A stretch of 64,000 nucleotides of DNA from Pseudomonadota bacterium (GTDB taxonomy: Bacteria; Pseudomonadota; Gammaproteobacteria; Competibacterales; Competibacteraceae): contig JAKLIY010000018.1 in the NCBI GenBank assembly GCA_022709365.1, positions 1 through 64,000 on the forward strand. The letters run 5' to 3'. Position 1 is the first letter of the stretch. Each line of letters begins with the position of its first letter. Below, one piece after another: positions 16,860 through 25,205 of the stretch. The notes beneath the pieces are model-generated. The model saw only the letters and a list, made by a program, of their open reading frames with translations, had not been told where the DNA came from and ran no database searches. The translations under genes and the position numbers were made by a program.

Positions 16860-18026
16860 TTAGCGCGCTACAACCTGGTAGACCCCTTCGGTATAAGCCG
16901 CCACGGTGTCCCAGTTAAATTTCTCTTCCACCGCCCGGCGGCCATTGGCTCCCAATGCGCGGCAGTGCTGGTGATCCGCCAGCAGCGAGCCGATGCCGTG
17001 CGCCATGCCGCCTGGAGTGGCATCGACCAGGAAGCCGTTGACATTGTGCCAGACGAAGTCCCGTGGACCGCCGGCGGTCGTGGCCACTACGGGCTTGCCA
17101 GCAGCCCACCCTTCCAGTACGACAATACCGAACGGTTCGTTGCGGCTAGGCACCGCCAGAATATCGCAGGCGCGCATCAGGTCGATGTATTGCCAGCGGG
17201 GAACATGGCCGAGGAAGACAATGGCTCCGGCTGCGCCAACCTCGTAAGCCCGCCGCACCACAGCCTCTTTCTCCGGCCCCTCGCCGGAAATGATGAACCG
17301 GGCTTCAGGATAGGACGCCAGCACCATCGGGACCGCCTCGACCAGCATGTCCATGCCTTTTTGCACGGTCATCCGGCCCGGCGCGAAGATGGTCGGGGCC
17401 ATCGGCGCAATGCCATAGCGCGCCTTAACCTCGGCGGGGTTGATAAAACCGTCGAAAGCCTGATAGTTAACTCCGTTGGGCACGACGTGGATTTTCTCCT
17501 GAGGAACCTGATAAATGTTGCACAGTTCATCGGCGAGAAAATGGCTGACGGCGATCACGATGGAAGCGTTATGACAGCCCGCCGCTTCAGCGTCGCGCAC
17601 CCAGCGGGCGAAACCGTCAAAAAAGACGTTGCCGTCGCGCCCATACTCGGTCGAGTGCATGGTGATCACCCCAGGCGTGTTAAAGCCGTCCATCACGTAT
17701 TTCATCGCGTTGGCGGCCAGCCAGTCGTGGGCGTGGACGAGTTCGAACTTGCCGATCATGGATGTCACTTCATGGAAGCGATGAGCCATGGCTTTGCACA
17801 TATAATCCATACACTCGACGAAATTTTCGCTCAGGCCATGATCGATCCGATGATAATGGACGCCATCGATGCCATCATAATAGTTCTGATCTTCCTTGCG
17901 TCGGGTGATGACGTGCAGTTCGTGGCCTCGGCGGTGTAAGCCAGCAGCAAGCTCAGTGACATGAACGCCGAGTCCCCCGGAGGAGATGGAGTGCAAGGAT
18001 TCCGCTGACAACATAGCGATACGCAT
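16860..18026 (-). CDS. GT4 glycosyltransferase, likely polyglucan-related
   Basis: A retaining GT-B glycosyltransferase of 388 residues. The N-terminal domain has the glycogen synthase-like start SAESLHSISSGGLGVHVTELAAGL and VHAHDWLAANAM. The C-terminal nucleotide-sugar domain has FAPGRMTVQKGMDMLV and the E-x7-E motif in NEPFGIVVLEGWAAGKPVVAT. The GGLG loop and overall layout suggest transfer of glucose from a nucleotide sugar. A GH57 enzyme about 1.8 kb away on the opposite strand supports a role in alpha-glucan or trehalose metabolism, but the acceptor cannot be deduced. Confidence 0.88.
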   Translation of the reverse strand: MRIAMLSAESLHSISSGGLGVHVTELAAGLHRRGHELHVITRRKEDQNYYDGIDGVHYHRIDHGLSENFVECMDYMCKAMAHRFHEVTSMIGKFELVHAHDWLAANAMKYVMDGFNTPGVITMHSTEYGRDGNVFFDGFARWVRDAEAAGCHNASIVIAVSHFLADELCNIYQVPQEKIHVVPNGVNYQAFDGFINPAEVKARYGIAPMAPTIFAPGRMTVQKGMDMLVEAVPMVLASYPEARFIISGEGPEKEAVVRRAYEVGAAGAIVFLGHVPRWQYIDLMRACDILAVPSRNEPFGIVVLEGWAAGKPVVATTAGGPRDFVWHNVNGFLVDATPGGMAHGIGSLLADHQHCRALGANGRRAVEEKFNWDTVAAYTEGVYQVVAR

Positions 18027-18346
18027 GATTACCCCCTAGATAAGATATTGAATTTTCGGCTGTAGATAGGGCTGTGTGTGGTCATCATCCTATACTTTGG
18101 AGCCAACAGTGCGCCGATCTACCGCCAGTTTACCACCATGTTGCATAGCAGCAATCTTTTTGGCTGGTATTGTTCAGGAGGCTTGGTCCAGAATGGCTTA
18201 TCGAATGGAAACCTCATGTGGCAAGCACTGATCCGCTTTTTTTCAAAACTGTCTTTCGCTGCTATCTCCCAACGTCCCGTCCAGTTGCAGGAGACACAAC
18301 GAATTGATCTGGACGTCGATGAAGCTTTTACCGGCCTGGTTTTATA
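18027..18346. other. Intergenic region between divergent GT4 and MscS genes
   Basis: About 320 bases with no ORF I would support. It should hold the promoters of both genes. Nothing palindromic or repeated stood out. Confidence 0.4.
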
Positions 18347-19687
18347 ATGCAATCTCCCTTTTTCGAAGGCGGCTTTATTCTGACTTGGCTATGGGCGATC
18401 TGGATCTGGTTGCATGAGCACCTACTGGCGCCGCAACACATTGTTTACACCGCCATGCAGATGCCGGCTCTAATGAGCGCCGGTTTCATTGCCTGGTGGA
18501 TTTACGACTTTGTTCACCCGTGGCTGGTTCGGCGCATCCATGCCAGCGCGACTGGCGAATACGTCCGGCAGGTCTTTCTTACTCTGGCCTCGCTGGGTTT
18601 TCCGCTGCTGTGGATCATCGACCTGTCGATCGCCGGTTCGGTTGCGGTGCGCTTTGGCTGGCCCAACCACTGGATCCGTATCGGTATTCATCTACTAGCG
18701 GCCTGGATCGCCATTCGTCTGTTTTCCATGTTCGTGCGCGAGCCAGTGTGGGCGCGGGCGGTGGTGATTGCCGCCTACAGTACAGCGGTATTGGCGATTT
18801 TCGACCTGCTCGATCCCACCCTGGCGCTGCTCGACCGACTCGCGGTTAATCTGGGACAGTTGCGGCTATCACTGCTGACCGTCCTCAAGAGCATGTTTTA
18901 TTTTGGGGTCGCGTTGTGGATTGCGGTGCTGGTGTCGCGGGTGCTGGAGCAGCGGCTGGAGCGTTTGCCTAGCCTGACGCCGTCGGTGCGAGTGCTATTT
19001 GGCAAACTGTTCAAGGGGGGATTGATCATTCTGGCGGTGGTGGTCTCGCTGGCCAGTTCCGGCATCGATTTTACGGCGCTGGCGCTGTTCAGCGGTGCGC
19101 TCGGCGTGGGTCTGGGTTTCGGTCTGCAAAAGATTATTTCCAATTTGATCAGTGGCGTCTTACTGGTGATGGACAAATCCATCAAGCCGGGCGATGTCAT
19201 CCAGATCGGCGGTACCTACGGCTGGGTGGCCTCGCTGGGCGCACGCTATGTATCGGTGGAAACCCGCGACGGCACGGAATATTTGATTCCCAATGAGGAA
19301 ATCATCACTCATCAGGTGATCAACTGGTCGCATCGCAACGATTTGGCGCGGCTGAAAGTGCAAGTGCGGATCGCTTACGATACGGACGTGCGCCAGGCGT
19401 TAGCGTTGATGGTCCAGGGCGCAGGCCGCCCGGCGCGGGTGTTGGCCGATCCTGCACCGCGTGCGCTGCTGTTGGAGTTCGGCGAGAGTTTTATGCTGTT
19501 GGAATTGCGGTTCTGGATTCGCGATGTACAGAACGGCATCCGCAATATTTCCAGCGATGTGATGCTGGAAGTCTGGGATTTGTTCCGCGAGCACGGTATT
19601 ACCATTCCGATGCCGCAGCAGGGCATCCATATCAACAGCCTGCCGCCAGTCACCGTGCGGTTGGATGGCTCCATGCCCCCCACCTGA
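18347..19687 (+). CDS. MscS-family mechanosensitive channel
   Basis: An inner-membrane channel of 446 residues that opens under membrane tension to release solutes. Several N-terminal helices (about 10-30, 40-60, 80-105, 115-130, 140-160) lead to the pore region. The MscS core contains SGALGVGLGFGLQKIISNLISG, in pieces, and VMDKSIKPGDVIQIGGTYGWV, followed by the beta domain (ETRDGTEYLIPNEEIIT). The ribosome-binding site before ATG 18347 is weak and a slightly later start cannot be excluded. It heads a pair with the GH57 gene 110 bases downstream. Confidence 0.92.
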   Translation: MQSPFFEGGFILTWLWAIWIWLHEHLLAPQHIVYTAMQMPALMSAGFIAWWIYDFVHPWLVRRIHASATGEYVRQVFLTLASLGFPLLWIIDLSIAGSVAVRFGWPNHWIRIGIHLLAAWIAIRLFSMFVREPVWARAVVIAAYSTAVLAIFDLLDPTLALLDRLAVNLGQLRLSLLTVLKSMFYFGVALWIAVLVSRVLEQRLERLPSLTPSVRVLFGKLFKGGLIILAVVVSLASSGIDFTALALFSGALGVGLGFGLQKIISNLISGVLLVMDKSIKPGDVIQIGGTYGWVASLGARYVSVETRDGTEYLIPNEEIITHQVINWSHRNDLARLKVQVRIAYDTDVRQALALMVQGAGRPARVLADPAPRALLLEFGESFMLLELRFWIRDVQNGIRNISSDVMLEVWDLFREHGITIPMPQQGIHINSLPPVTVRLDGSMPPT

Positions 19688-19797
19688 TGACAGGCATGGC
19701 AACTTGCCCCGGCGCTCGGTATGCTTAGCGCTGACAAACCTGTTTTTGTAATGGTTTTTTCGACATCGCCCCACAAACCATAATGAGGAGAAGCGCG

Positions 19798-21147
19798 ATG
19801 CGGGATGTTTACCATGCCTTGGTGCTGAATATGCATCAACCCCCCGGCAACCTGGATGCGTTGCTGGATAACAGTGAGTGGGAAGCCAAGGAAATTCTGT
19901 TTGCCTATGACCGGATGCCCCGTGCGCTCTGGGACTATCAGGACATTGCCCGTGTTCATCTATCGCTGTCCGGAACATTGCTGGAAACCCTGTCTAATCC
20001 GGGCTTCCAGAGCCGGGTTTACGGCATGGTGGACTGCGGCAAATTGCTCTGGCACCTGCAAAACCAGAACCTGTTCGAGATTCTCGGCACCGGTTACTAC
20101 CATCCCGTCCTGGCGCTCACTCCTGAAGCCGACTGGGATGAGCACATTGCCCGCTGGCAAGCCATCGCTCGTCACCTACTCTGGCGGCCCCGGTTCAACG
20201 GGTTCTGGCCACCGGAAATGGGCTTCGACATGCGGATGATTCCACACCTGAGACGGGCCGGTTATCGCTATGTGATGGTCGATTGCGAATATGTCGATCC
20301 GGTCGATACGATGAGCTGGCAGGAAATCCGCTATCGGCCGCATATCGCCGAATACGGCGGCGAGCAGATGGTGATCGTGGTGCGTGACCGCGAGCTGTCC
20401 GACGCCCAACTGGCCGGCATGGACTATGGCTGGTTCTATCACGAGCTGCAAGAACGGACAAAATGGTGTGATTTCCCACCCTTGGTGACGACCGCGACGG
20501 ACGGCGACAACGGTGGCTGGTTCCGCAACGTCACTGAGAAATCCAACTTCTGGACCTGGTTCTATCATGAAGCGATGGAGGAAATTCGCGCCGGCCATTC
20601 CAGTATGCGCCCGACCTTCATTACCGATTATCTGGATCGCTTCGGCGCTCACGGGCAAGTCACCGTGCGGCGCGGGGCCTGGAATACCGATGAGCATCAT
20701 GGCTGGGATTTTCACCAGTGGCAGGGTTCCTGGGTGCAGCGTGACACGATGGTCCGGGTGCATGATCTCAGCCAGGAGTTTCACAAGATGGCCGATGCCG
20801 TGGCGCAGGTCGAGCATCCGGACCCCGAACTGGCGCGGGTCATGACCGAAGCGCACTGGCATTTACTGCGGGCCGAGACGAGTTGCAATTTCTACTGGGG
20901 CGAAGCCTGGGTTCACAAATCTCACGCCGATCTCGACAGCGTAGCCTGGCATCTGGGTGAAGCTAAAGCGATATTGGGCGAGCGTTTAACAGCTTTGCTG
21001 GCGCTGACGGAACCGCTGGTCGCTCAACCGGCTGAAACTGCCGAAAGAGCTGAAACATCTGAAACAGCTAGACCCGCTAACAACGCCGCTGGGCCGGTGG
21101 AAAATCAGTCTGGCGAGGAACCAGATACGGTAGAAAAGCCGGTGTAG
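19798..21147 (+). CDS. Glycoside hydrolase family 57 protein
   Basis: A retaining alpha-glucan-active enzyme of about 449 residues. GH57 hallmarks are the N-terminal LVLNMHQPPGNL (motif 1), FWPPEMGFDMRM with the likely nucleophile glutamate, and TTATDGDNGGWF with the likely acid/base aspartate. The last 50 residues are low-complexity (repeats of AE/ET around EPLVAQPAETAERAETSETA) and probably a flexible tail. I start at ATG 19798, seven bases after GAGGAG, not at the ATG inside that region. GH57 members include amylases, 4-alpha-glucanotransferases and branching enzymes; which one is not decidable by eye. Confidence 0.88.
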   Translation: MRDVYHALVLNMHQPPGNLDALLDNSEWEAKEILFAYDRMPRALWDYQDIARVHLSLSGTLLETLSNPGFQSRVYGMVDCGKLLWHLQNQNLFEILGTGYYHPVLALTPEADWDEHIARWQAIARHLLWRPRFNGFWPPEMGFDMRMIPHLRRAGYRYVMVDCEYVDPVDTMSWQEIRYRPHIAEYGGEQMVIVVRDRELSDAQLAGMDYGWFYHELQERTKWCDFPPLVTTATDGDNGGWFRNVTEKSNFWTWFYHEAMEEIRAGHSSMRPTFITDYLDRFGAHGQVTVRRGAWNTDEHHGWDFHQWQGSWVQRDTMVRVHDLSQEFHKMADAVAQVEHPDPELARVMTEAHWHLLRAETSCNFYWGEAWVHKSHADLDSVAWHLGEAKAILGERLTALLALTEPLVAQPAETAERAETSETARPANNAAGPVENQSGEEPDTVEKPV

Positions 21148-21158
21148 ATTGACCGAAC

Positions 21159-21189
21159 GCCCCTCTCTCCACGCAAGGGGAGAGAGGGC
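21159..21189. repeat. REP-like GC-rich palindrome after the GH57 gene
   Basis: GCCCCTCTCTCC pairs with GGAGAGAGGGC around ACGCAAGG, with one unpaired base. It lies 12 bases after the GH57 stop and may act as its terminator. It belongs to a group of similar CCCTCTCC/GGAGAGGG palindromes in this window. Confidence 0.55.
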
Positions 21190-21218
21190 GCCGATTTCTC
21201 ACTCTGGAGGTTCATCTC

Positions 21219-21566
21219 ATGCCCCTGCTGGCTCTGCAAACTTCGGTTACGCTCTCCAATCAACAGCGCTACGACCTGCTCGCGCCGCTTTCGCAAATCA
21301 TCGCGGAATGTATCGGTAAACCGGAACGCTATGTGATGGTCACGGTGTCCACGGTCGCCATGCTGATGGACGGCAGCGAAGGTCCAACGGCCTATGCGGA
21401 CATTCGCAGCATTGGCGGCTTGAACCCGGCGGTGAACCGCAAGCTGTCTGAGCGGATTTGCGCCCTGCTCAAGGAACGGCTGGGTGTTCCGCCTGACCGG
21501 GTTTATCTCGGCTTTACCAGCGTCAGCGCCGAGAACTGGGGCTGGAACAGCGGCACGTTCGGCTGA
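21219..21566 (+). CDS. Tautomerase-superfamily protein of the MIF type
   Basis: A 115-residue protein with the catalytic N-terminal proline after Met (MPLLALQTSV), and the family blocks GKPERYVMVTV, ADIRSIGGLNP, and PPDRVYLGFTSVSAENWGWNSGTF. These match phenylpyruvate tautomerase/MIF-like proteins, which form trimers. The natural substrate is unknown. It follows the GH57 gene with a palindrome between them and may be transcribed separately. Confidence 0.9.
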   Translation: MPLLALQTSVTLSNQQRYDLLAPLSQIIAECIGKPERYVMVTVSTVAMLMDGSEGPTAYADIRSIGGLNPAVNRKLSERICALLKERLGVPPDRVYLGFTSVSAENWGWNSGTFG

Positions 21567-21587
21567 AACCCGATGGGAGGTTTGCTC

Positions 21588-22214
21588 ATGAGACAACCCC
21601 GCCTGAAACCTAAGCCGGTTTTTACCTATGTCGATTATTGCGGCTGGCCCGATGATGAGCGCTGGGAATTGATCGATGGTGAGGCTTACGCGATGGCTGC
21701 TCCCAACCGCGCTCACCAAACGACAGTCGGTGAATTATTCGTCCAGATCAGCCTGTTTCTGCGCAGTAAGCCCTGTCGTCCGTTTATCGCGCCCTTTGAC
21801 GTGCGTTTGCCTGATCGTCAGGAAGCCGATGACGAGGTAACGACTGTTGTGCAACCCGATATTTCGGTGATCTTTGATCCGGATAAGCTGGATGATCGTG
21901 GTTGTCGCGGAGCGCCGGACTGGGTGATTGAGGTATTGTCGCCCAACACCGCCGCCAAAGATCATATTGAGAAGCGGGACGCTTACGAACGCTCCGGGGT
22001 GCGGGAATTTTGGCTGGTGCATCCAACGGATCATGTAGTGACCATCTACACGTTGGATGCTGATCGACGTTATGGCAAGCCCGCCGTTTATGCAACCACG
22101 GGAATGTTGTCGCCCAGCCTGTTCCCGGAACTGCTGATCGACTGGGCGTTGGTGTTTCCTGACGTCGCCGCCGTTCAGTCGTCTCCCTCTCCGGCCAGCA
22201 GGCGAGGGGAATGA
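21588..22214 (+). CDS. Uma2-family (DUF820) nuclease-fold protein
   Basis: About 208 residues of the Uma2 family, with the PD-(D/E)xK-like elements DDERWELIDGEAYAM, VVQPDISVIFDPDKLDDRG and GAPDWVIEVLSPNT, followed by DAYERSGVREFWLVHPT. ATG 21588 is behind a GGGAGG site. Despite the nuclease fold, the cellular job of these proteins is unknown; many copies occur in some genomes and this window has two. The last codons (SSPSPASRRGE) are read from a GC-rich palindromic repeat. Confidence 0.85.
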   Translation: MRQPRLKPKPVFTYVDYCGWPDDERWELIDGEAYAMAAPNRAHQTTVGELFVQISLFLRSKPCRPFIAPFDVRLPDRQEADDEVTTVVQPDISVIFDPDKLDDRGCRGAPDWVIEVLSPNTAAKDHIEKRDAYERSGVREFWLVHPTDHVVTIYTLDADRRYGKPAVYATTGMLSPSLFPELLIDWALVFPDVAAVQSSPSPASRRGE

Positions 22215-22549
22215 GCGGCAGGATCGGGCAGCGTCTCCGGGGCTTCGGGTAACGGCGCCAGCGAACGCAGTTGCAGATGCAGTGCGGCCTTGGACAGTAA
22301 ATGGGCGCTGGCCGGCGCGGTGATAAACAGAAACAGCGTCACCAATACCTCATGCAGACTGATGCCTTCGCCGCGAGTGCTGAAGTAGACGGCTGAGGCG
22401 ACGAGCAGGCTGCCGACGCCCAGTGTGGTGGCCTTGGTCGGGCCGTGCAGGCGAGTGTAGAAATCCGGCAACCGGGCCAGGCCCAGCGAGCCAATAAAAG
22501 CGAAGGCCGCGCCGGCCAGGATGAGCAGGGAGAGCAGAATATCCAGCAT
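22175..22549 (-). CDS. mrpG: Na+/H+ antiporter subunit MrpG
   Basis: A 124-residue protein with three membrane helices (about 5-25, 42-60, 68-88) and the family motif LGLARLPDFYTRLHGPTKATTLG. It is the last gene of the mrp operon. Its 3' end overlaps the converging Uma2 gene by 40 bases, where both use the same GC-rich repeat, and its C-terminal tail is Pro/Ala-rich. It is a small scaffold subunit of the Mrp complex. Confidence 0.88.
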   Translation of the reverse strand: MLDILLSLLILAGAAFAFIGSLGLARLPDFYTRLHGPTKATTLGVGSLLVASAVYFSTRGEGISLHEVLVTLFLFITAPASAHLLSKAALHLQLRSLAPLPEAPETLPDPAAHSPRLLAGEGDD

Positions 22550-22554
22550 GGTCG

Positions 22555-22824
22555 TTACTCGATGATATCGCCGCGCAATAGATACTTGCAGAGTGCGACC
22601 GTACCGACGAACCCCATCAGGGCGATCAATAGCGCCGCCTCGAAATACAGTGCGCTGGAGAGATGGATGCCCAGCAGCACCAGCAGAGCGATGGCGTTAA
22701 TGTACAAGGTATCCAGCGCCAGGATGCGATCCGGGGTACTCGGACCAATGAGCAGACGCCAGAAACTCAGGGCAAAGGCTGCGGCGACCAGAGCGAACGC
22801 CAAGGGAACGGCAATGTTCAGCAT
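22555..22824 (-). CDS. mrpF: Na+/H+ antiporter subunit MrpF
   Basis: An 89-residue, three-helix membrane subunit with the typical RLLIGPSTPDRILALDTLYINAIALLVLLG, in pieces. It overlaps mrpE by seven bases and is followed by mrpG after a few bases. It is part of the multi-subunit Na+/H+ antiporter. Confidence 0.9.
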   Translation of the reverse strand: MLNIAVPLAFALVAAAFALSFWRLLIGPSTPDRILALDTLYINAIALLVLLGIHLSSALYFEAALLIALMGFVGTVALCKYLLRGDIIE

Positions 22825-23309
22825 CTCTCGAAGATCTCCTGCAACGGGGCCTCGTAGCGCGCTTTAATGGTCGCGGCCAGTTCATCGGGGTCCGCCGTAT
22901 CCAGCGTATGCACCAGCAAATACTGCCGATCCAGGCTCAGGCGGGACGACACCGTGCCGGGAGTCAGGCAGAGGGTGTTGGCCAACAGGCTGATGGCCAG
23001 ATCCGATTTCAGGGCCAGCGGTACGCTGACAAACACAGGCCGCAAGCGTTCCGGGCGACCCAGGATCAACCGCGCGACCGTCAGGTTCGCTGTGACAATA
23101 TCGCCCAACACCCGGACGATGAAGCGCAACAGGGCGAGGGGACGGTGGATGCGCGGCGTGTCAGGCCAGAAGCGCAGGGTGAACAAAGGAATCGCCCAGC
23201 CCAGCAACAGGCCCAACACGATCTGGCCGGAGTCCGCGCTGTTGACTAACAAGAGCCAAACCACGGTCAAGGCCAGAGTGATCAATGGATGAGGTAGCAG
23301 GCGACGCAT
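22818..23309 (-). CDS. mrpE: Na+/H+ antiporter subunit MrpE
   Basis: A 163-residue protein with two or three N-terminal helices and a cytosolic domain. Family motifs are VSVPLALKSDLAISLLANTLCLTPGTVS and VHTLDTADPDELAATIK, in pieces. It meets mrpD at a shared base. It stabilises the Mrp complex in the membrane. Confidence 0.9.
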   Translation of the reverse strand: MRRLLPHPLITLALTVVWLLLVNSADSGQIVLGLLLGWAIPLFTLRFWPDTPRIHRPLALLRFIVRVLGDIVTANLTVARLILGRPERLRPVFVSVPLALKSDLAISLLANTLCLTPGTVSSRLSLDRQYLLVHTLDTADPDELAATIKARYEAPLQEIFERC

Positions 23310-24823
23310 CAGGGTGTTCTTCCTGAATTCATGACCGCCTGAATATAGAGCTGCGGTTGCAACACCTGATCGGCGATGGCGCGGGACTGGTCAAACACCG
23401 GCCCGGCTCCAATGGTCAGGCCCAGCACCAGCAGTAGCAGGCCGATCACCGGCGCGATGTCTGCCCGGATTGGGGGCCATGGCGCAGCGGGAGCCGTTTC
23501 CGGGTCCACGCGATAGAACAGCAGGCTGCCGGTGCGCGCCAGAGCGATGACGCCGAGTAACGCAGCGACTAACACGGTTCCCATCACCCAGGGCAGAAAA
23601 GGATGATCCAGTGCGGCTTGCAACATCAGGAACTTGCCGAGAAAACCGGCCAGCGGCGGCAGACCGGCGACCGCGATGGCGGTAATGAAAAACAATGCGC
23701 CAAGCAGGCGCGAGTCGGGCAGGTCCGGACCCGGATCGAGTCGGTCGTTCAGGACGCCGCGCTGACGGGCGATCAAATCCGCCAACAGGAACAATGCGGC
23801 GGCGGCGAAAGTGGTATGGGGCAGATAAAACAGCCCGGCGGCGATGCCCGCGTGACTGTTGAGGCCGAACGCGGTGAGCAGCGAGCCGACCGAGGCCACA
23901 ACCAGATAAGCCGCCTGTTGGCGCAAGTGGGCGCTGGCGACCGCCCCGATCATGCCCACTATCAAAGTCGCTAGCGCCAGCGGCAATAGCCAGAACTCGA
24001 TCAAATTCGCCGCCGGGCCAGCTTCGGGGCCGAAGATCAAGGTGTAAACGCGCAGAATGCTGTAGGCCCCGATCTTGGTCATGATGGCGAACAGGGCGGC
24101 GACTGGAGCGCTCGTGTGGGCGTAGGCGGCGGGCAGCCACAGGTAGAGCGGCAGCAAAGCTGCTTTCAGGGCGAATACCCCAAATAGCAGCAACCCCGCC
24201 GCTCGCACTAGTGGAACATTCTCCGGCGGCGCTGCGGCCACTTTGATCGCCAGATCAGCCATATTGAGTGTGCCGAGGACGCCGTACAAAGTCCCTACGG
24301 CGAACAGGAACAGCGTCGATCCGGCCAGGTTGATCACTACAAAATGCAGTCCCGCCCGGATGCGCTGCCGTCTGCCACCATGCAATAGCAGACCGTAGGA
24401 CGCCAGTAGCAGAATCTCGAAGAATACGAACAGGTTGAACAAGTCGCCGGTGAGGAACGCACCGTTCAGGCCGAAGAGTTGGAACTGAAACAGGGTATGG
24501 AAGTGCCAACCCACCGTATCATCACCGCGAATGGCATAGAGCAGCGCGAACAGCGCGAGCAGGGCGGTAATGACCAGCATCCAGGCCGCCAGCCGGTCAG
24601 CCACCAGGACGATGCCGAAAGGCGCTGGCCAGTTGCCGAGCGTGTAGACCAGAATATCGCTGTTGTTGACCGTCGCCATGAGCGCCAGCGCCAGCCCGAT
24701 CTGGGCGGCTACGGCCATGACGCTCAGAGTCCGCTGCAGGGTCAGTCGCGATTGCGACAGCAGTAATAACAGGATACCCGCCAGCAACGGCAGTAGCACT
24801 GGAGCGATGACCAGCAGGTTCAT
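23309..24823 (-). CDS. mrpD: Na+/H+ antiporter subunit MrpD
   Basis: A 504-residue, roughly 14-helix subunit homologous to complex I NuoM/NuoN proton-channel subunits. Motifs include LTGDLFNLFVFFEILLLASYGL and LFGVFALKAALLPLYLWLPAAYAHTSAPVAAL, in pieces. The conserved glutamate after FVFF and the lysine in FALKAALLP are present. It overlaps mrpC by four bases. Confidence 0.94.
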   Translation of the reverse strand: MNLLVIAPVLLPLLAGILLLLLSQSRLTLQRTLSVMAVAAQIGLALALMATVNNSDILVYTLGNWPAPFGIVLVADRLAAWMLVITALLALFALLYAIRGDDTVGWHFHTLFQFQLFGLNGAFLTGDLFNLFVFFEILLLASYGLLLHGGRRQRIRAGLHFVVINLAGSTLFLFAVGTLYGVLGTLNMADLAIKVAAAPPENVPLVRAAGLLLFGVFALKAALLPLYLWLPAAYAHTSAPVAALFAIMTKIGAYSILRVYTLIFGPEAGPAANLIEFWLLPLALATLIVGMIGAVASAHLRQQAAYLVVASVGSLLTAFGLNSHAGIAAGLFYLPHTTFAAAALFLLADLIARQRGVLNDRLDPGPDLPDSRLLGALFFITAIAVAGLPPLAGFLGKFLMLQAALDHPFLPWVMGTVLVAALLGVIALARTGSLLFYRVDPETAPAAPWPPIRADIAPVIGLLLLVLGLTIGAGPVFDQSRAIADQVLQPQLYIQAVMNSGRTP

Positions 24824-25188
24824 GGTCGCTCCCGATTGCGGGTGGCTTGACGCCTGACGCCGCTTTTTTCCTGCCCATCGACGTGATCGTTACCCAGCTC
24901 CACACGGGCCTTCAGCGCCAATACGATGACGAAGGCGGTCATGCCGAAGCTGATAACGATGGCCGTCAACACCAGGGCTTGTGGCAATGGATCGGCGTAG
25001 CCTGCCGCATCCACCGCGATCACTGGCGGCTGGCCGATGGTGAGGCGACTCATGGCGAACAGGAACACGTTGACCGCGTAGGACAGAAAGGTCAGGCCCA
25101 GCACGACCGGGAACGTGCGGGCGCGCAAGGCGAGATAAACGCCGCAACCGGTCAGCACGCCAATGATCAGTGCAACCAGAGCCTCCAT
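24820..25188 (-). CDS. mrpC: Na+/H+ antiporter subunit MrpC
   Basis: A 122-residue, three-helix NuoK-like subunit (GCGVYLALRARTFPVVLGLTFLSYAVNVFLF; DPLPQALVLTAIVISFGMTAFVI, in pieces). It follows mrpA by 17 bases and overlaps mrpD by four. The C-terminal cytosolic tail is short and charged. Confidence 0.93.
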   Translation of the reverse strand: MEALVALIIGVLTGCGVYLALRARTFPVVLGLTFLSYAVNVFLFAMSRLTIGQPPVIAVDAAGYADPLPQALVLTAIVISFGMTAFVIVLALKARVELGNDHVDGQEKSGVRRQATRNRERP

Positions 25189-25205
25189 TAGCGAACCTCC
25201 GTGGA

